A DNA stretch of 64,000 nt, from the NCBI GenBank assembly GCA_015709315.1, contig JACCQI010000007.1, positions 1 through 64,000 on the forward strand, in the 5' to 3' direction. The notes below the pieces were generated by a model that made no database searches, was not told the origin of the DNA, and saw nothing but the letters and a program-made list of their open reading frames with translations. Every line of letters starts with the position of its first letter. The first letter of the stretch is position 1. A program made the translations under genes and the position numbers. Shown in pieces: positions 39,557 through 50,633 of this stretch. This stretch comes from Desulfovibrionaceae bacterium. GTDB lineage: Bacteria; Desulfobacterota; Desulfovibrionia; Desulfovibrionales; Desulfovibrionaceae.

Positions 39557-40966
39557 GTGCTGTTCAACTCCATCCAGTACCTGTTCGTCTTCCTGCCCCT
39601 GGTCTTCGTGGGGTTCCACCTGCTCCGCCTGGCCGGGAACGGGCGCGTCCTGAACGTCTTCCTCGCCCTGGCCTCGCTGGTCTTCTACGGCTCCTGGGCG
39701 CCCGAGTACCTGCTGCTCATCGGCTTCTCGGTCTGCGCCAACTTCCTCATCGGCCGCGCCATGCCCCGGTCGCGCAACCCGCGCCCCCTGCTCCTGCTCG
39801 GATTCGCGGTGAACCTCGGGCTGCTCGGCTACTTCAAGTACGCCCAGTTCGTGCTGAACAACGTCATGCACGTCTTCGGCTCGGCCGCCCCGGCGCTGGA
39901 CATCATCCTGCCCATCGGCATCAGCTTCTTCACCTTCCAGCAGATATCCTTCCTGGTGGACGCCTACCGCGACCGGGACATGCCCTACGATTTCCCGGAC
40001 TACCTGCTCTTCGTCACCTTCTTCCCCCAGCTCATCGCCGGACCCATCGTCTACCACCGGGAGATGATGCCCCAGTTCCGCGAACTGCCGGACCGGCGCA
40101 CGGACTGGTCCGCCGTGAACACCGGGCTGCTGCTCATCGCCATCGGGCTGATCAAGAAAGTGATCGTCGCGGACAAGCTCGGCGTCTGGGCGGCCGACGG
40201 CTATGCCGACGTGGGGGCGCTGACCGTCTGGGGGGCCTGGAAGACCAGCCTGGCCTACACCTTCCAGCTCTACTACGACTTCTCCGGGTACATGGACATC
40301 GCCCTGGGCTCGGCCAAGCTCTTCGGCATCGACCTGCCGTGGAACTTCAACTCGCCCTACCTGTCCATGAACATCCAGGAATTCTGGCAGCGGTGGCACA
40401 TCACCCTGGGGCGCTTCCTGCGCAACTACGTCTATTTCCCGCTCGGCGGCAACCGGGGCGGACTCGTCCCCACCTGCGTCAACCTGTTTTTGACCTTCCT
40501 GATCGGCGGCATCTGGCACGGCGCGGGCTGGACCTTCGTGGCCTGGGGCGCCATGCACGGCGCGGGCATGGTGATCCACCGCTGGTACCGGCAGGGCAGC
40601 TTCCGCCTGCCCCGCCCGGCGGCCTGGCTGCTGACCTTCCTGTTCGTCAACGCGGCCTGGGTCTATTTCCGCTCGCCGGACTTCGCCACGGCCAACGCGC
40701 TGCTGGCGCGCATGACCGATTTCGGCGCGGACGCCCGGCTTGCCGCAGGCAACGCCCTGTCCGGCGGCCTGGAATGGTCCGGCTATCTGGTAGCCATCGT
40801 CCTGTTCACCGTCCAGGACCACTTCTACCGCGATTCCCACAGGTGGGCCGCTCTCTGCCGCCCCTCCCCGGTATGCGCGGCCTTCTACGCGGCGACCTTC
40901 GCCACCGTGGCGCTGGTGCTCATGTCCGCCAACCTGCCGAGCGAATTTCTCTACTTCCAATTCTGA
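39557..40966 (+). CDS. MBOAT-family O-acyltransferase (AlgI/DltB-like)
   Basis: 469 residues, polytopic membrane protein. MLFNSIQYLFVFLPLVFVGFHLL at the start, IIIP-like ISFFTFQQISFLVD, then NFNSPYLSMNIQEFWQRWHITLGRFLRNYVYFPLGG, and the catalytic histidine in GGIWHGAGWTFVAWGAMHG. This is the AlgI type that passes acetyl groups across the membrane. Start is GTG 39557, with GGAGG 11 nt upstream, inside the end of the SGNH gene. Together with the SGNH and GT2 genes it makes a three-gene glycan-decoration cassette. Confidence 0.95.
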   Translation: MLFNSIQYLFVFLPLVFVGFHLLRLAGNGRVLNVFLALASLVFYGSWAPEYLLLIGFSVCANFLIGRAMPRSRNPRPLLLLGFAVNLGLLGYFKYAQFVLNNVMHVFGSAAPALDIILPIGISFFTFQQISFLVDAYRDRDMPYDFPDYLLFVTFFPQLIAGPIVYHREMMPQFRELPDRRTDWSAVNTGLLLIAIGLIKKVIVADKLGVWAADGYADVGALTVWGAWKTSLAYTFQLYYDFSGYMDIALGSAKLFGIDLPWNFNSPYLSMNIQEFWQRWHITLGRFLRNYVYFPLGGNRGGLVPTCVNLFLTFLIGGIWHGAGWTFVAWGAMHGAGMVIHRWYRQGSFRLPRPAAWLLTFLFVNAAWVYFRSPDFATANALLARMTDFGADARLAAGNALSGGLEWSGYLVAIVLFTVQDHFYRDSHRWAALCRPSPVCAAFYAATFATVALVLMSANLPSEFLYFQF

Positions 40967-41093
40967 CGCACATCGTGGTCCGGCATTCCGCCCATGCAAA
41001 ATATCGTCACCATCCCCCTAAATCTTTGGATATTTTCAACCGATAGGACTTAGAGGTCCAATCCCCCCCTTCAACCCCAAGACAGGGAATGAC

Positions 41094-42896
41094 ATGCTCG
41101 CAAATCTCAGCTTGAAATGGAAAGTCCTGGCCCTGGCCCTAGCCGGGCCGGCCATCGTGGCCCTCGTGCTCTCCGCCCACCAGATATCTCAACTCAAGAT
41201 CGACGCCGAAGAAGGGCTGGTCGAGCAAAGCCGGGCCATCGTCTACATGGCGGAATCCGCCAGGGAGGAAATGGCCAAGAAGATCGAAATGGGATTGACC
41301 ATCCCCTTCGACCGGATCGACACGCCCGAAAAACTCCTCGAGGCCATCCCGGTCATCACGGCCATCAACATGGCCAAGCGCAAGGCGGGCGAACTGGACT
41401 ACAAGTTCCGGGTGCCCAAGGTGGCCCCGCGCAACCCGGCCAACAAGCCCACTCCCCTGGAAAAAGAGGTGCTCGACGAATTCAAGGCCGGAAACCTGAC
41501 CGAAAAGATCATCACCGAGCATCACCAGATCCGGTATTTCCGGCCCATCCGCCTGACCAGGGAGTGCCTGTACTGCCACGGCGACAACAAGGGCGACCTC
41601 GATCCCACCGGCGGCGTCAAGGAGGGCTGGAAGGAAGGGGAAATCCACGGGGCATTCGAAATCATCACATCCCTGGATTCCGCCAAGGAAAGCATACGCC
41701 GGGCGGAATTGTACTCCGCGGCCGAAACCGTGGCCGTGCTGCTGGTCCTGGGCGTGGCCGTCTGGTTCGTGGCCCGCAAGGCCATCGTGAACCCCCTCCA
41801 CCGCATCCGCGACTTTGCCGGCACCGTGGCCGACGGCGACCTCAACGCCCGCCCGGAAGGCAATTTCGCGGGCGAACTGGGCGCGGTGAAAAACTCCATC
41901 TCCACCATGGTCGACAATCTCAAGGCCAAGATGGTCGAGGCCGCCGACAAGCGGCGCGAGGCCGAGGCGGCCAAGGGCGAAGCCGAGACCGCCATGGAAG
42001 AGGCCAGGGCGCAGGAGGCCAGGGGGGCCGAGCTGCTGGCCAAGATGCGGCGCATCGCCGGAGAGTCGGCGGTCATCGCCGAAAAGGTGACCTCAGCGGC
42101 CGACGACCTCTCGGCCCTGGTCGACCAGGTCAGCGCGGGCGCGGACATCCAGCGCGACCGGACCACCCAGACCGCCACGGCCATGGAGGAGATGAACGCC
42201 ACCGTCCTGGAGGTCGCCCGCAACTCCGCCAGCTCGGCGGAATCGGCCGACAACGCCCGTTCGCAGGCCCAGGAAGGCTCGACCGTGGTCGAGGAAGTCA
42301 TCACCTCCATCCAGGAAGTGTTCGAGCTGACCACCACCCTCAAGCGGTCCATGGACCAACTGGGCGGGCAGGCCACGGACATCGGCCGGATCCTGACCGT
42401 CATCGAGGACATCGCGGACCAGACCAACCTCCTGGCGCTCAACGCCGCCATCGAGGCGGCCCGCGCGGGCGAGGCGGGGCGCGGATTCGCCGTGGTCGCC
42501 GACGAGGTCCGCAAGCTGGCCGAAAAGACCATGGACGCCACCAAGGAAGTGGGCACGGCCATCCAGGTCATCCAGGACGCGGCCGCCGAAAACATCAAGA
42601 GCGTGGACACCGCCGCCCACGCCGTGCAGGAAGCCACCACCCTGGCCAACCGCTCCGGCGAGGCCCTGGAATCCATCGTGACCTTTGCCGACGATACGTC
42701 GGGCCAGGTCCAGTCCATCGCCACCGCCGCGGAACAGCAGTCCGCCGCCAGCGAGGAGATCAACCAGGCCGTGGACGACATCAACCGAATCGCCTCGGAA
42801 GCCGCCGAGGGCATGAATCGGTCGGTGGAGGCCATCAACGACCTGGCCAGGCTGTCCAACGAGCTGCGCGGCCTCATCGACGAGATGAACGAGTAG
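41094..42896 (+). CDS. Methyl-accepting chemotaxis protein with haem-binding Tll0287-like sensor domain
   Basis: 600 residues. N-terminal helix (about 8-27), periplasmic domain of about 170 residues of the DUF3365/Tll0287 type with a single covalent haem motif CLYCH (about 161-165), second transmembrane helix (about 208-226), HAMP domain (about 228-280), and a cytoplasmic signalling region with the hairpin tip [40 protein letters not shown]. The haem suggests sensing of redox state or a small gas or ligand. No cheA or cheW is adjacent. A terminator follows, so it is monocistronic. Confidence 0.93.
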   Translation: MLANLSLKWKVLALALAGPAIVALVLSAHQISQLKIDAEEGLVEQSRAIVYMAESAREEMAKKIEMGLTIPFDRIDTPEKLLEAIPVITAINMAKRKAGELDYKFRVPKVAPRNPANKPTPLEKEVLDEFKAGNLTEKIITEHHQIRYFRPIRLTRECLYCHGDNKGDLDPTGGVKEGWKEGEIHGAFEIITSLDSAKESIRRAELYSAAETVAVLLVLGVAVWFVARKAIVNPLHRIRDFAGTVADGDLNARPEGNFAGELGAVKNSISTMVDNLKAKMVEAADKRREAEAAKGEAETAMEEARAQEARGAELLAKMRRIAGESAVIAEKVTSAADDLSALVDQVSAGADIQRDRTTQTATAMEEMNATVLEVARNSASSAESADNARSQAQEGSTVVEEVITSIQEVFELTTTLKRSMDQLGGQATDIGRILTVIEDIADQTNLLALNAAIEAARAGEAGRGFAVVADEVRKLAEKTMDATKEVGTAIQVIQDAAAENIKSVDTAAHAVQEATTLANRSGEALESIVTFADDTSGQVQSIATAAEQQSAASEEINQAVDDINRIASEAAEGMNRSVEAINDLARLSNELRGLIDEMNE

Positions 42897-42919
42897 CCGC
42901 CCGCACACAACACGCATTC

Positions 42920-42947
42920 AAGGCCCCGGTCCGCCGGGGCCTTTTTT
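42920..42947 (+). terminator. Terminator after the chemoreceptor gene
   Basis: AAGGCCCCGG-TCCG-CCGGGGCCTT followed by TTTT, 24 bp after the stop codon. Confidence 0.92.
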
Positions 42948-42987
42948 CGGGCGGCGCCCGGTGCGCCGGGCTTGTCTTTGCCGGTAT

Positions 42988-43002
42988 GTTTCATTACGAT
43001 TC
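42988..43002 (+). repeat. GTTTCATTA motif upstream of the PAS/AAA+ regulator
   Basis: GTTTCATTACGATTC matches the first eleven bases of the palindrome at 44800-44814 with one change. It lies 36 bp before the regulator start codon, suggesting a shared binding site (autoregulation). Confidence 0.45.
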
Positions 43003-43037
43003 AGCATGACACGGATTGAACCACCAGGACCAGCGCC

Positions 43038-44432
<1,395 letters not shown>

Positions 44433-44441
44433 GCGGACCGC

Positions 44442-44780
44442 ATGGAAAAAATCCTCATACCCCTCCACGACAACGACGTGGCCCCCCGCTTCGACCTGGC
44501 CACCGACGTGCTGGTGGTCTCCGTGACCAGGGAGACCAGCGTCATGGGCAAGATCCACGAGCGGGTCGTCGTCCTGGACGACACCTCGGGGGAGGCCATG
44601 TACCGGCTGATCATGTCCGAAGACGTGCGGACCGTCATCTGCGCGGGAATGGAAAAGGAAATCTTCGACTTCCTCCGGCGCAAGGGCCTCGACGTCATCG
44701 ACGACGTCTGCGGACCGGCCGACGCCGTTCTCGAATCCTACCTCATGGGCAAACTCGGCCCCGGCCAGAACCTCTATTGA
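44442..44780 (+). CDS. NifX/NifB C-terminal-like molybdenum-iron cluster-binding family protein
   Basis: 112 residues, single Nitro_FeMo-Co domain (MEKILIPLHDNDVAPRFDLATDVLVVSV, then EDVRTVICAGMEKEIFDFLRRKGLDVIDDVCGPADAVLESYLMGKL). Such small proteins bind Fe-S or Fe-Mo cofactor intermediates, but outside nitrogenase loci their role is unclear. No nif genes are near. Co-transcribed with the altered sigma-54 activator homologue, which carries a Cys cluster; a shared redox or metal signal is possible but not shown. Confidence 0.85.
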   Translation: MEKILIPLHDNDVAPRFDLATDVLVVSVTRETSVMGKIHERVVVLDDTSGEAMYRLIMSEDVRTVICAGMEKEIFDFLRRKGLDVIDDVCGPADAVLESYLMGKLGPGQNLY

Positions 44781-44799
44781 CCGACACGCGTTTTAAAAC

Positions 44800-44814
44800 G
44801 TTTCATTATGAAAC
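44800..44814. promoter_or_regulatory. Perfect palindrome GTTTCATTATGAAAC
   Basis: 15-bp palindrome with a single central base, 19 bp after the NifX-like stop and 290 bp before the CBS-domain gene. Two partial copies follow (GTCTCATTATG at 44834, GTTTCATTTTG at 44844) and one lies before the PAS/AAA+ gene at 42988. The cluster looks like an operator or enhancer array. Confidence 0.6.
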
Positions 44815-44833
44815 AAACTAGGGTGTCCATTTT

Positions 44834-44857
44834 GTCTCATTATGTTTCATTTTGCTC
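44834..44857 (+). repeat. Two partial direct copies of the GTTTCATT motif
   Basis: GTCTCATTATG (44834-44844) and GTTTCATTTTG (44844-44854), 10 bp apart, one helical turn, next to the palindrome at 44800. A weak sigma-70-like TTGACG lies at 44883-44888. The rest of this 310-bp gap shows no gene. Confidence 0.45.
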
Positions 44858-45090
44858 TTGTTCTTTTTTTCACGCGAGAGGCTTGACGCCGGCAACCGAT
44901 TGCTATGTATAGGCACCTGGGCCTCTGAAAGGTCGTTCCGACGAAGGGGACACCCCCCTCTCCAAACGGGGTGTCGTCGGGATGCCGCTATCCGGCCCGC
45001 CATCATATGACGACACGTGACCGCCATCCCATAGAGGGGGGAGAGGCGTTCATGCTTGTGGAAACGACACTTCTTGGGAGGAAGTATTTC

Positions 45091-45612
45091 ATGAAAGTCA
45101 AAGAGTTGATGATTCCGGTGGCCGATTACCAGACGCTTGGCGAAGACGCCAGCCTCGGTGACGTGGCCGCCGCGTTGAACGCCAGCAAACACAGGGACAT
45201 CCTGGTCGTGGACAAGGACGGCTCGTTCGTCGGCGTGCTGACCATGGGAGATTTCATTCTCGCGCTCGAACCGAACTACAGGAAACTCAACAAGAAAAAC
45301 CTGGACACGGACATCCTTTCCAACCGCCTCGTGGCCGAACAGTTCAAGGAGTTCAACCTGTGGGGCGACAGCCTTTCCAACATCTGCTCCAAGGCGGTGC
45401 GCATCAAGGTCACCGACGCCATGCACGTGCCCGAAGAGGGCCACTACATTGATGGAGACAGCGACATCCAGCACGGTGTGCACATGTACATGGTCGGCAC
45501 CCCGCAGCCTCTGATCGTCCGCGGCAACGGCAACGTCATCGGCGTCCTCCGGATGTCCGACGTGTTCGCCGAGATCGTCAAACGCATGAACGCCTGCGCC
45601 CTGGACGACTAG
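45091..45612 (+). CDS. CBS-domain pair protein
   Basis: 173 residues with two CBS motifs (first about 1-65: MKVKELMIPVADYQTLGEDASLGDVAAALNASKHRDILVVDKDGSFVGVLTMGDF; second about 105-170). CBS pairs bind adenine nucleotides or other ligands and regulate partner proteins. ATG 45091 has GGGAGG 9 nt upstream; earlier ATGs lack one. It precedes an SLC13-type permease by 24 bp, so gating or regulating that transport system is a fair inference. Confidence 0.9.
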   Translation: MKVKELMIPVADYQTLGEDASLGDVAAALNASKHRDILVVDKDGSFVGVLTMGDFILALEPNYRKLNKKNLDTDILSNRLVAEQFKEFNLWGDSLSNICSKAVRIKVTDAMHVPEEGHYIDGDSDIQHGVHMYMVGTPQPLIVRGNGNVIGVLRMSDVFAEIVKRMNACALDD

Positions 45613-45636
45613 GCCCAGCCGCACGAGGAGATACCC

Positions 45637-47100
45637 ATGGAAGCAGCACAAGTCGCCAAACCCGCCTTTGACTGGAAACGCCTGGTCTTCATGCTGACCG
45701 GCGTCGTCCTGTTCGCCATCGTCAATTTCTGTTCCCAATGGCCCGACGCCATCGACCCCAACGGAGAGCACTTCATCCTCTCCGCCGAAGGCAAGGGCGC
45801 CATCGCCGTGTTCCTGCTGGCAGGCACATGGTGGGTCTTCGAGGTCGTGCCCATCGGCGTGACCTCGCTCATGATCGGCATCCTGCAGGTCATGTTCCTG
45901 ATCCGCCCGGCCAAGGTCGCCTTCAAGGACTTCATGGACCCGTCCGTCCTCTTCATCTTCGCCTCCATCATGATCGGCCTGGTCTTCACCAAGACCGGCC
46001 TGACCAAGCGACTGGCGTACAAGATGCTGGACATCGTGGGCGAGCGGACCTCCATGATCTACCTGGGCGTGTTCGTGGTCACGGCCGCCCTCACCCACAT
46101 CATGGCCCACACCGCCGTGGCCGCCACCATCTACCCGCTGCTGCTCGCCATCTATGCGCTCTACGGCGAGGGCGACAAGCCCACCAAGTTCGGCAAGGGG
46201 CTTTTCATCGGCATGGCCTACGTGGCCGGCGCGGGTTCCATCGTCACCCTGCTCGGCGCGGCGCGCGGCGCGGTGGCCATCGGCTTCTACAAGGAAATCG
46301 TCAACGTCGACATCGGCTTCTTCGAACTGACCTACTACATGGCTCCCATCGGATGGGGCATGACCTTCCTGCTCTGGGCCTTCTTCATGATCTGCATGAA
46401 GCCCGAAAAGGACCGCATCCCAGGCCTGCGCGAAAAGGCCCGCGAACTCAACGCCAAGATGGGCGGGCTGACCCGCGACGAAATCTTCGCCGCCATCATC
46501 GTGGCCACCGTCATCGTCATCATGAGCCTGCGCGCCTTCGTGCCCGCGCTCAAGGCCGTGGACAAGACCGCCATCATCCTCTGTTCCTCGGTGCTCTTCT
46601 TCGTCTTCAAGATCCTCGACCTCAAGGACCTGGAAGACATCCCCTGGAACATCATCCTGCTCTTCGCGGGCGCCATGTCCATCGGCTTCTGCCTCTGGGA
46701 GACCGGCGCGGCCAAGTGGATGGCCGTCAACTGGCTGGCCATGTTCGCCGAAGCCAACTGGTTCATCTTCGTCATGTCCATCGCCTTTTTCGTGATGATC
46801 ATGACCAACTTCATCATGAACGTGGCGGCCATCGCCATCTCGCTGCCCGTGGCGCTCGTCATCGCGCCCTATCTCGGCGTGGCCCCGGAGGTCATCCTGT
46901 ACGCGTCCCTGGTCATGGCCGGCATGCCGTTCCTGCTGCTGGTGGGCGCGGCGCCCAACGCCATCGCCTACGACTCCGGCCAGTTCACCACCGGCGAGTT
47001 CTTCGGTTGGGGCATTCCCGCCTCCCTGCTGCTCATGGTCATGGTCGCCCTGGCCGTGCTGGTCATCTGGCCGCTCATGGGCATGCCCATCACCCTTTAA
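45637..47100 (+). CDS. SLC13/DASS-family anion permease
   Basis: 487 residues, 11-13 membrane helices. Typical DASS segments: VFLLAGTWWVFEVVPIGVTSLMIGILQVMF, GAGSIVTLLGAARGAV (substrate and sodium hairpin), IPWNIILLFAGAMSIGFCLWETGAAKWMA, and FIMNVAAIAISLPVALVIAPYLGV. The family moves di- or tricarboxylates, or sulfate, with sodium. For a sulfate reducer either substrate would make sense and the sequence does not decide. It sits between a CBS protein and a beta-helix protein, with an NhaB antiporter downstream that could supply the sodium gradient. Confidence 0.92.
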   Translation: MEAAQVAKPAFDWKRLVFMLTGVVLFAIVNFCSQWPDAIDPNGEHFILSAEGKGAIAVFLLAGTWWVFEVVPIGVTSLMIGILQVMFLIRPAKVAFKDFMDPSVLFIFASIMIGLVFTKTGLTKRLAYKMLDIVGERTSMIYLGVFVVTAALTHIMAHTAVAATIYPLLLAIYALYGEGDKPTKFGKGLFIGMAYVAGAGSIVTLLGAARGAVAIGFYKEIVNVDIGFFELTYYMAPIGWGMTFLLWAFFMICMKPEKDRIPGLREKARELNAKMGGLTRDEIFAAIIVATVIVIMSLRAFVPALKAVDKTAIILCSSVLFFVFKILDLKDLEDIPWNIILLFAGAMSIGFCLWETGAAKWMAVNWLAMFAEANWFIFVMSIAFFVMIMTNFIMNVAAIAISLPVALVIAPYLGVAPEVILYASLVMAGMPFLLLVGAAPNAIAYDSGQFTTGEFFGWGIPASLLLMVMVALAVLVIWPLMGMPITL

Positions 47101-47209
47101 AAAACGGACGGAACGCGAGACAGACAACCGATACAACGAACAATGGGGACGGCCGTCGTCCATGGTACGACGGCCGCCCCCATAAAACGAAAGCCGACAC
47201 GGTAGCACA

Positions 47210-48631
47210 ATGAAAAAACTCGAAGCCTTGTTTGATCATATTGCGGCCCGGGTAAACGTCAACCTCAGACCGATGGGCATGGATGTCCGCTCAATCCTCA
47301 AGAATTCGATTCCCCGGGAGCGGCACCTGCTCTACTACGCGTTCTACGCGCTGACCGAGGACCATCCGATCAGCTTCAAGTTCACCAACTCCAATCTCGG
47401 CGGAACCTATTTCCTGGGCAAGACCCAGGTGGACAGGTCGGTGCTCTACAAGTCCGACGTGCGCGGCGACGAACTCAAGCGCCGGGGCGACGTGGTGGAA
47501 TTCAACGGCGTCAAAACCAAGCTCTTCTACGACGAGGTCATCCGCATCATCAATTCCTTCCTGGTCAAGACCCTGGTTCACAACCAGTCCAAGAACCCGC
47601 AGACCCCCGAGGTCTTCCGCATCCTGAACACCGTGGCCATGCACTACTCCAACATCCACGGCACCACCACGGAAGGCGTCTATCTCGGGGCGTTCGCCAC
47701 CGCCGACCTGTCGATCCTGCACAACTGCGTCCTGGGCGATTTCTCCTACGTCCAGGCGGGCGACATGGCCAGGCAGACCATCGAACCGGGCCGCGTCTGG
47801 ATCAAGACCAAGAACCTGTTCGAGTTCAACTACGTCTACCCCAAAGGGGTGGTGGAGCAATACGTCAAGCTCGACGAGAACGGCAAGCTGTCGGGGAAAT
47901 TCATCGACTACGTGGACGACCTCAAGGAAGACTTCGTCCCCATCTATTCCACGGCCGCCCCGGAATCGCTCATCGACGTGCCCGAATCCGCCTATGTCTC
48001 CCCCTACGCGGTCATCAAGGGCGACTGTGAGATCGGCGAAAACGCCCTGGTCGTGCAGCGCGCCCACATCGAGAATTCCATCATCGGCAAAGGCTCCAAC
48101 GCGCAGGAAAACTGCTACATCGCCAACTCGGTCTTCGACGGCAACAACGTCACCGCCCACGGCGGCAAGGTCATCTGGGCCAAAAACGGCAAAAACGTGT
48201 TCGTGGGCTTCAACTCATTCCTCCACGGCACCAAGGAATGCCCCATCACCATCGGCCGGGACTCCATCGTCATGCCGCACACCATCATAGACGCGACCGA
48301 GCCCATTCAAATTCCGAATAATTCAGCTATCTGGGGATATATCACCAAACAGGCCGACCTGGCCACGCAATGCGTGGACCTGGACGAACTGGCCCAGGCC
48401 ACCGACCTCACCCTGGGCAACGCCATCTTCCAGGGCGACGGCAAGGCGTTCGTTAAGGCTTTTCGGCACCGCATAGATCATATAAGAGAAGAAAACGGGG
48501 CCTACTTCGACGGCTCGGACAACACGCGGGGCCACGCCCAGAAGACACGGGACGCATGCTTCAACATCCTCCAGCCCTTCCAGGCCGGGCCGGATGCGGG
48601 CATGTATCCGACCATGATCATCAGCAACTGA
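47210..48631 (+). CDS. Left-handed beta-helix (hexapeptide) protein of unknown function
   Basis: 473 residues. The C-terminal half (about 255-370) has hexapeptide periodicity (PESAYVSPYAVIKGDCEIGENALVVQRAHIENSIIGKGSNAQENCYIANSVFDGNNVTAHGGKV) of the acyltransferase or nucleotidyltransferase type. The N-terminal half (1-250) shows no nucleotidyltransferase signature that I can identify. It may be an acyltransferase or a structural binding protein. 109 bp separate it from the permease and 52 bp from nhaB, all on one strand, so it is likely part of the same transport operon. The function is unassigned. Confidence 0.8.
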   Translation: MKKLEALFDHIAARVNVNLRPMGMDVRSILKNSIPRERHLLYYAFYALTEDHPISFKFTNSNLGGTYFLGKTQVDRSVLYKSDVRGDELKRRGDVVEFNGVKTKLFYDEVIRIINSFLVKTLVHNQSKNPQTPEVFRILNTVAMHYSNIHGTTTEGVYLGAFATADLSILHNCVLGDFSYVQAGDMARQTIEPGRVWIKTKNLFEFNYVYPKGVVEQYVKLDENGKLSGKFIDYVDDLKEDFVPIYSTAAPESLIDVPESAYVSPYAVIKGDCEIGENALVVQRAHIENSIIGKGSNAQENCYIANSVFDGNNVTAHGGKVIWAKNGKNVFVGFNSFLHGTKECPITIGRDSIVMPHTIIDATEPIQIPNNSAIWGYITKQADLATQCVDLDELAQATDLTLGNAIFQGDGKAFVKAFRHRIDHIREENGAYFDGSDNTRGHAQKTRDACFNILQPFQAGPDAGMYPTMIISN

Positions 48632-48683
48632 TTCAGGCAAGACCACCTGTCAAACGCATATACTTATGTAGGAGAAACCAAAC

Positions 48684-50303
48684 ATGGCCCGATCCCTTAC
48701 ACAAGCCTTCGGCAAGAACTTCCTCGGCAATGCGCCAGGCTGGTACAAGATGTCCATCCTCGCATTTCTCATCATCAACCCCATCCTCGTGATCACCGTC
48801 GGCCCGTTCATCGCAGGCTGGGTGCTGATCGGAGAATTCATCTTCACCCTGGCCATGGCCCTCAAATGCTACCCCCTGCCCGCAGGCGGTCTGCTCGCCA
48901 TCGAGGCCGTGATCCTCAACATGACGTCGCCCTACACGGTCTACCATGAAGCGCTGAACAACTTCCCGGTCATCCTGCTCCTGATCTTCATGGTCGCGGG
49001 CATCTACTTCATGAAGGACTTCCTGCAATACACCTTCACCCGCATCCTGACACGGGTCCAATCCAAGATCGCCATCTCGCTGATGTTCTGCTTCGCGGGC
49101 GCTTTCCTGTCCGCATTTCTGGACGCCCTGACCGTGACCGCGGTCATCATCGCCGTGGCCTACGGCTTCTACAACGTCTACCACCGATTCGCCTCCGGCA
49201 AGAACATGACCTGTACCCACGACCTCTGTTCCGACGAAACCGTCAAGGAGCAGAACCGCAAGGAACTTCAGGAGTTCCGCGCCTTCCTGCGCAACCTGAT
49301 GATGCACGGCGCGGTCGGCACCGCCCTGGGCGGCGTCTGCACCCTGGTGGGCGAACCCCAGAACCTGCTCATCAGCGCGGAAATGGGCTGGCACTTCATG
49401 GACTTCTTCTTCGAGGTGGCTCCGGTCTCCATGCCGGTCCTGGCCGTCGGCCTGCTGACCTGCATCCTGGTCGAAAAGCTCCACATCTTCGGCTACGGCG
49501 CGCAACTGCCGGGCAACATCCGTTCCCACCTGCTGGAAACCGCCATCGAAATGGAAGAAAAGCGCGGCACCCTCGGAAAGGCCAAACTGATCGTCCAAGG
49601 GCTGATCGGCGTCTGGCTGATCCTGGCCCTGGGCTTCCACCTGGCCGAGGTCGGCATCATCGGCCTGTCGGTCATCATCCTGCTCACCGCGCTCAACGGC
49701 ATCACCGACGAGCACCAGTTCGGCCCGGCCTTTGAAGAGGCCCTGCCCTTCACCGCACTGCTCGTGGTCTTCTTCGCCATCGTCGGCGTCATCCACGACC
49801 AGCACCTGTTCAAGCCGGTCATGCACTTCGTGCTCTCCCTGGAGGGCCACACCCAGGCGGCCGCCTACTACATCGCCAACGGCCTGCTCTCCATGATCTC
49901 GGACAACGTCTTCGTGGCCACCGTGTACATCTCGGAGACCAAGATGCACTTCGTCCAGGAACTGGCCGCCATCCCCGGCGTGGAAAACGCCCAGGCGCTC
50001 ATGGCCAAGCTGACGGACGCGCACCTGTACAGGTCCGAAACCATCGCCGGCCTGCCCGCCGCCATCCAGGAGCCTGTCCGGGCCACCATGCATCACTTCG
50101 ACAAGCTGGCGGTTTCCATCAACACGGGTACGAACATCCCGTCCGTGGCCACCCCCAACGGCCAGGCCGCCTTCCTGTTCCTGCTGACCTCGGCGCTGGC
50201 CCCGGTCATCAGGCTGTCCTACGGCCGCATGGTCATCCTGGCGCTGCCCTATACCATCACCATGTCCATCATGGGCCTCGCCGCCACCTACTTCTTCCTG
50301 TAG
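48684..50303 (+). CDS. nhaB: Sodium/proton antiporter NhaB
   Basis: 539 residues, near the usual NhaB length. N-terminal [28 protein letters not shown] and [22 protein letters not shown] are typical of NhaB; later [25 protein letters not shown]-like and VGEPQNLLI segments carry the ion-translocation helices. Exchanges cytoplasmic sodium for protons. Last gene of the CBS-SLC13-beta-helix-NhaB run and closed by a terminator; it probably recycles sodium taken up by the permease. Confidence 0.95.
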   Translation: MARSLTQAFGKNFLGNAPGWYKMSILAFLIINPILVITVGPFIAGWVLIGEFIFTLAMALKCYPLPAGGLLAIEAVILNMTSPYTVYHEALNNFPVILLLIFMVAGIYFMKDFLQYTFTRILTRVQSKIAISLMFCFAGAFLSAFLDALTVTAVIIAVAYGFYNVYHRFASGKNMTCTHDLCSDETVKEQNRKELQEFRAFLRNLMMHGAVGTALGGVCTLVGEPQNLLISAEMGWHFMDFFFEVAPVSMPVLAVGLLTCILVEKLHIFGYGAQLPGNIRSHLLETAIEMEEKRGTLGKAKLIVQGLIGVWLILALGFHLAEVGIIGLSVIILLTALNGITDEHQFGPAFEEALPFTALLVVFFAIVGVIHDQHLFKPVMHFVLSLEGHTQAAAYYIANGLLSMISDNVFVATVYISETKMHFVQELAAIPGVENAQALMAKLTDAHLYRSETIAGLPAAIQEPVRATMHHFDKLAVSINTGTNIPSVATPNGQAAFLFLLTSALAPVIRLSYGRMVILALPYTITMSIMGLAATYFFL

Positions 50304-50323
50304 GTCAACGCGCAAAACCAACA

Positions 50324-50352
50324 AAAGAGCTCCGCTTCGGCGGGGCTCTTTC
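50324..50352 (+). terminator. Terminator after nhaB
   Basis: AAAGAGCTCCGC-TTCG-GCGGGGCTCTTT, 12-bp stem (one G-T pair) with a UUCG tetraloop. The rest of the gap to 50535 shows no gene. Confidence 0.9.
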
Positions 50353-50534
50353 CGTTTTCGTCACATGCCGGACGGCCGGCGGGCCCGGGCGGCCATGGCG
50401 CACGCCCTGCACGCGCCCCTTTGGCGGCACTAAAAAAATAACATGCCGCCGCATTCGCGGCCCGGATAAAGACCGAAACGGACAATGCCGCCCCGAAAAT
50501 CGCGGAAAGAATGCGCAATTCTCGAAACGGCAAG

Positions 50535-50572
50535 TGCAAAAAAAGCGCAGCGTACCCGGCACGCTGCGCTTT
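50535..50572 (-). terminator. Terminator for the minus-strand small genes
   Basis: Perfect 12-bp arms AAAGCGCAGCGT / ACGCTGCGCTTT with a 7-nt loop; on the minus strand a run of T follows. It lies 62 bp beyond the stop of the Cys-rich small protein. Confidence 0.85.
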
Positions 50573-50633
50573 GAATGTCCTCCGGCCACGGAAACGGTCT
50601 CCGTCCCCGCCGGGGAAAATGACGGCTGAAGGT

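Noticed and set aside
44883-44905. Sigma-54 promoter upstream of the CBS-domain gene
   Set aside because: GGCA and TTGC boxes are present but one base closer than the fixed -24/-12 spacing allows; the TTGACG with a weak -10 is also below what I would call.
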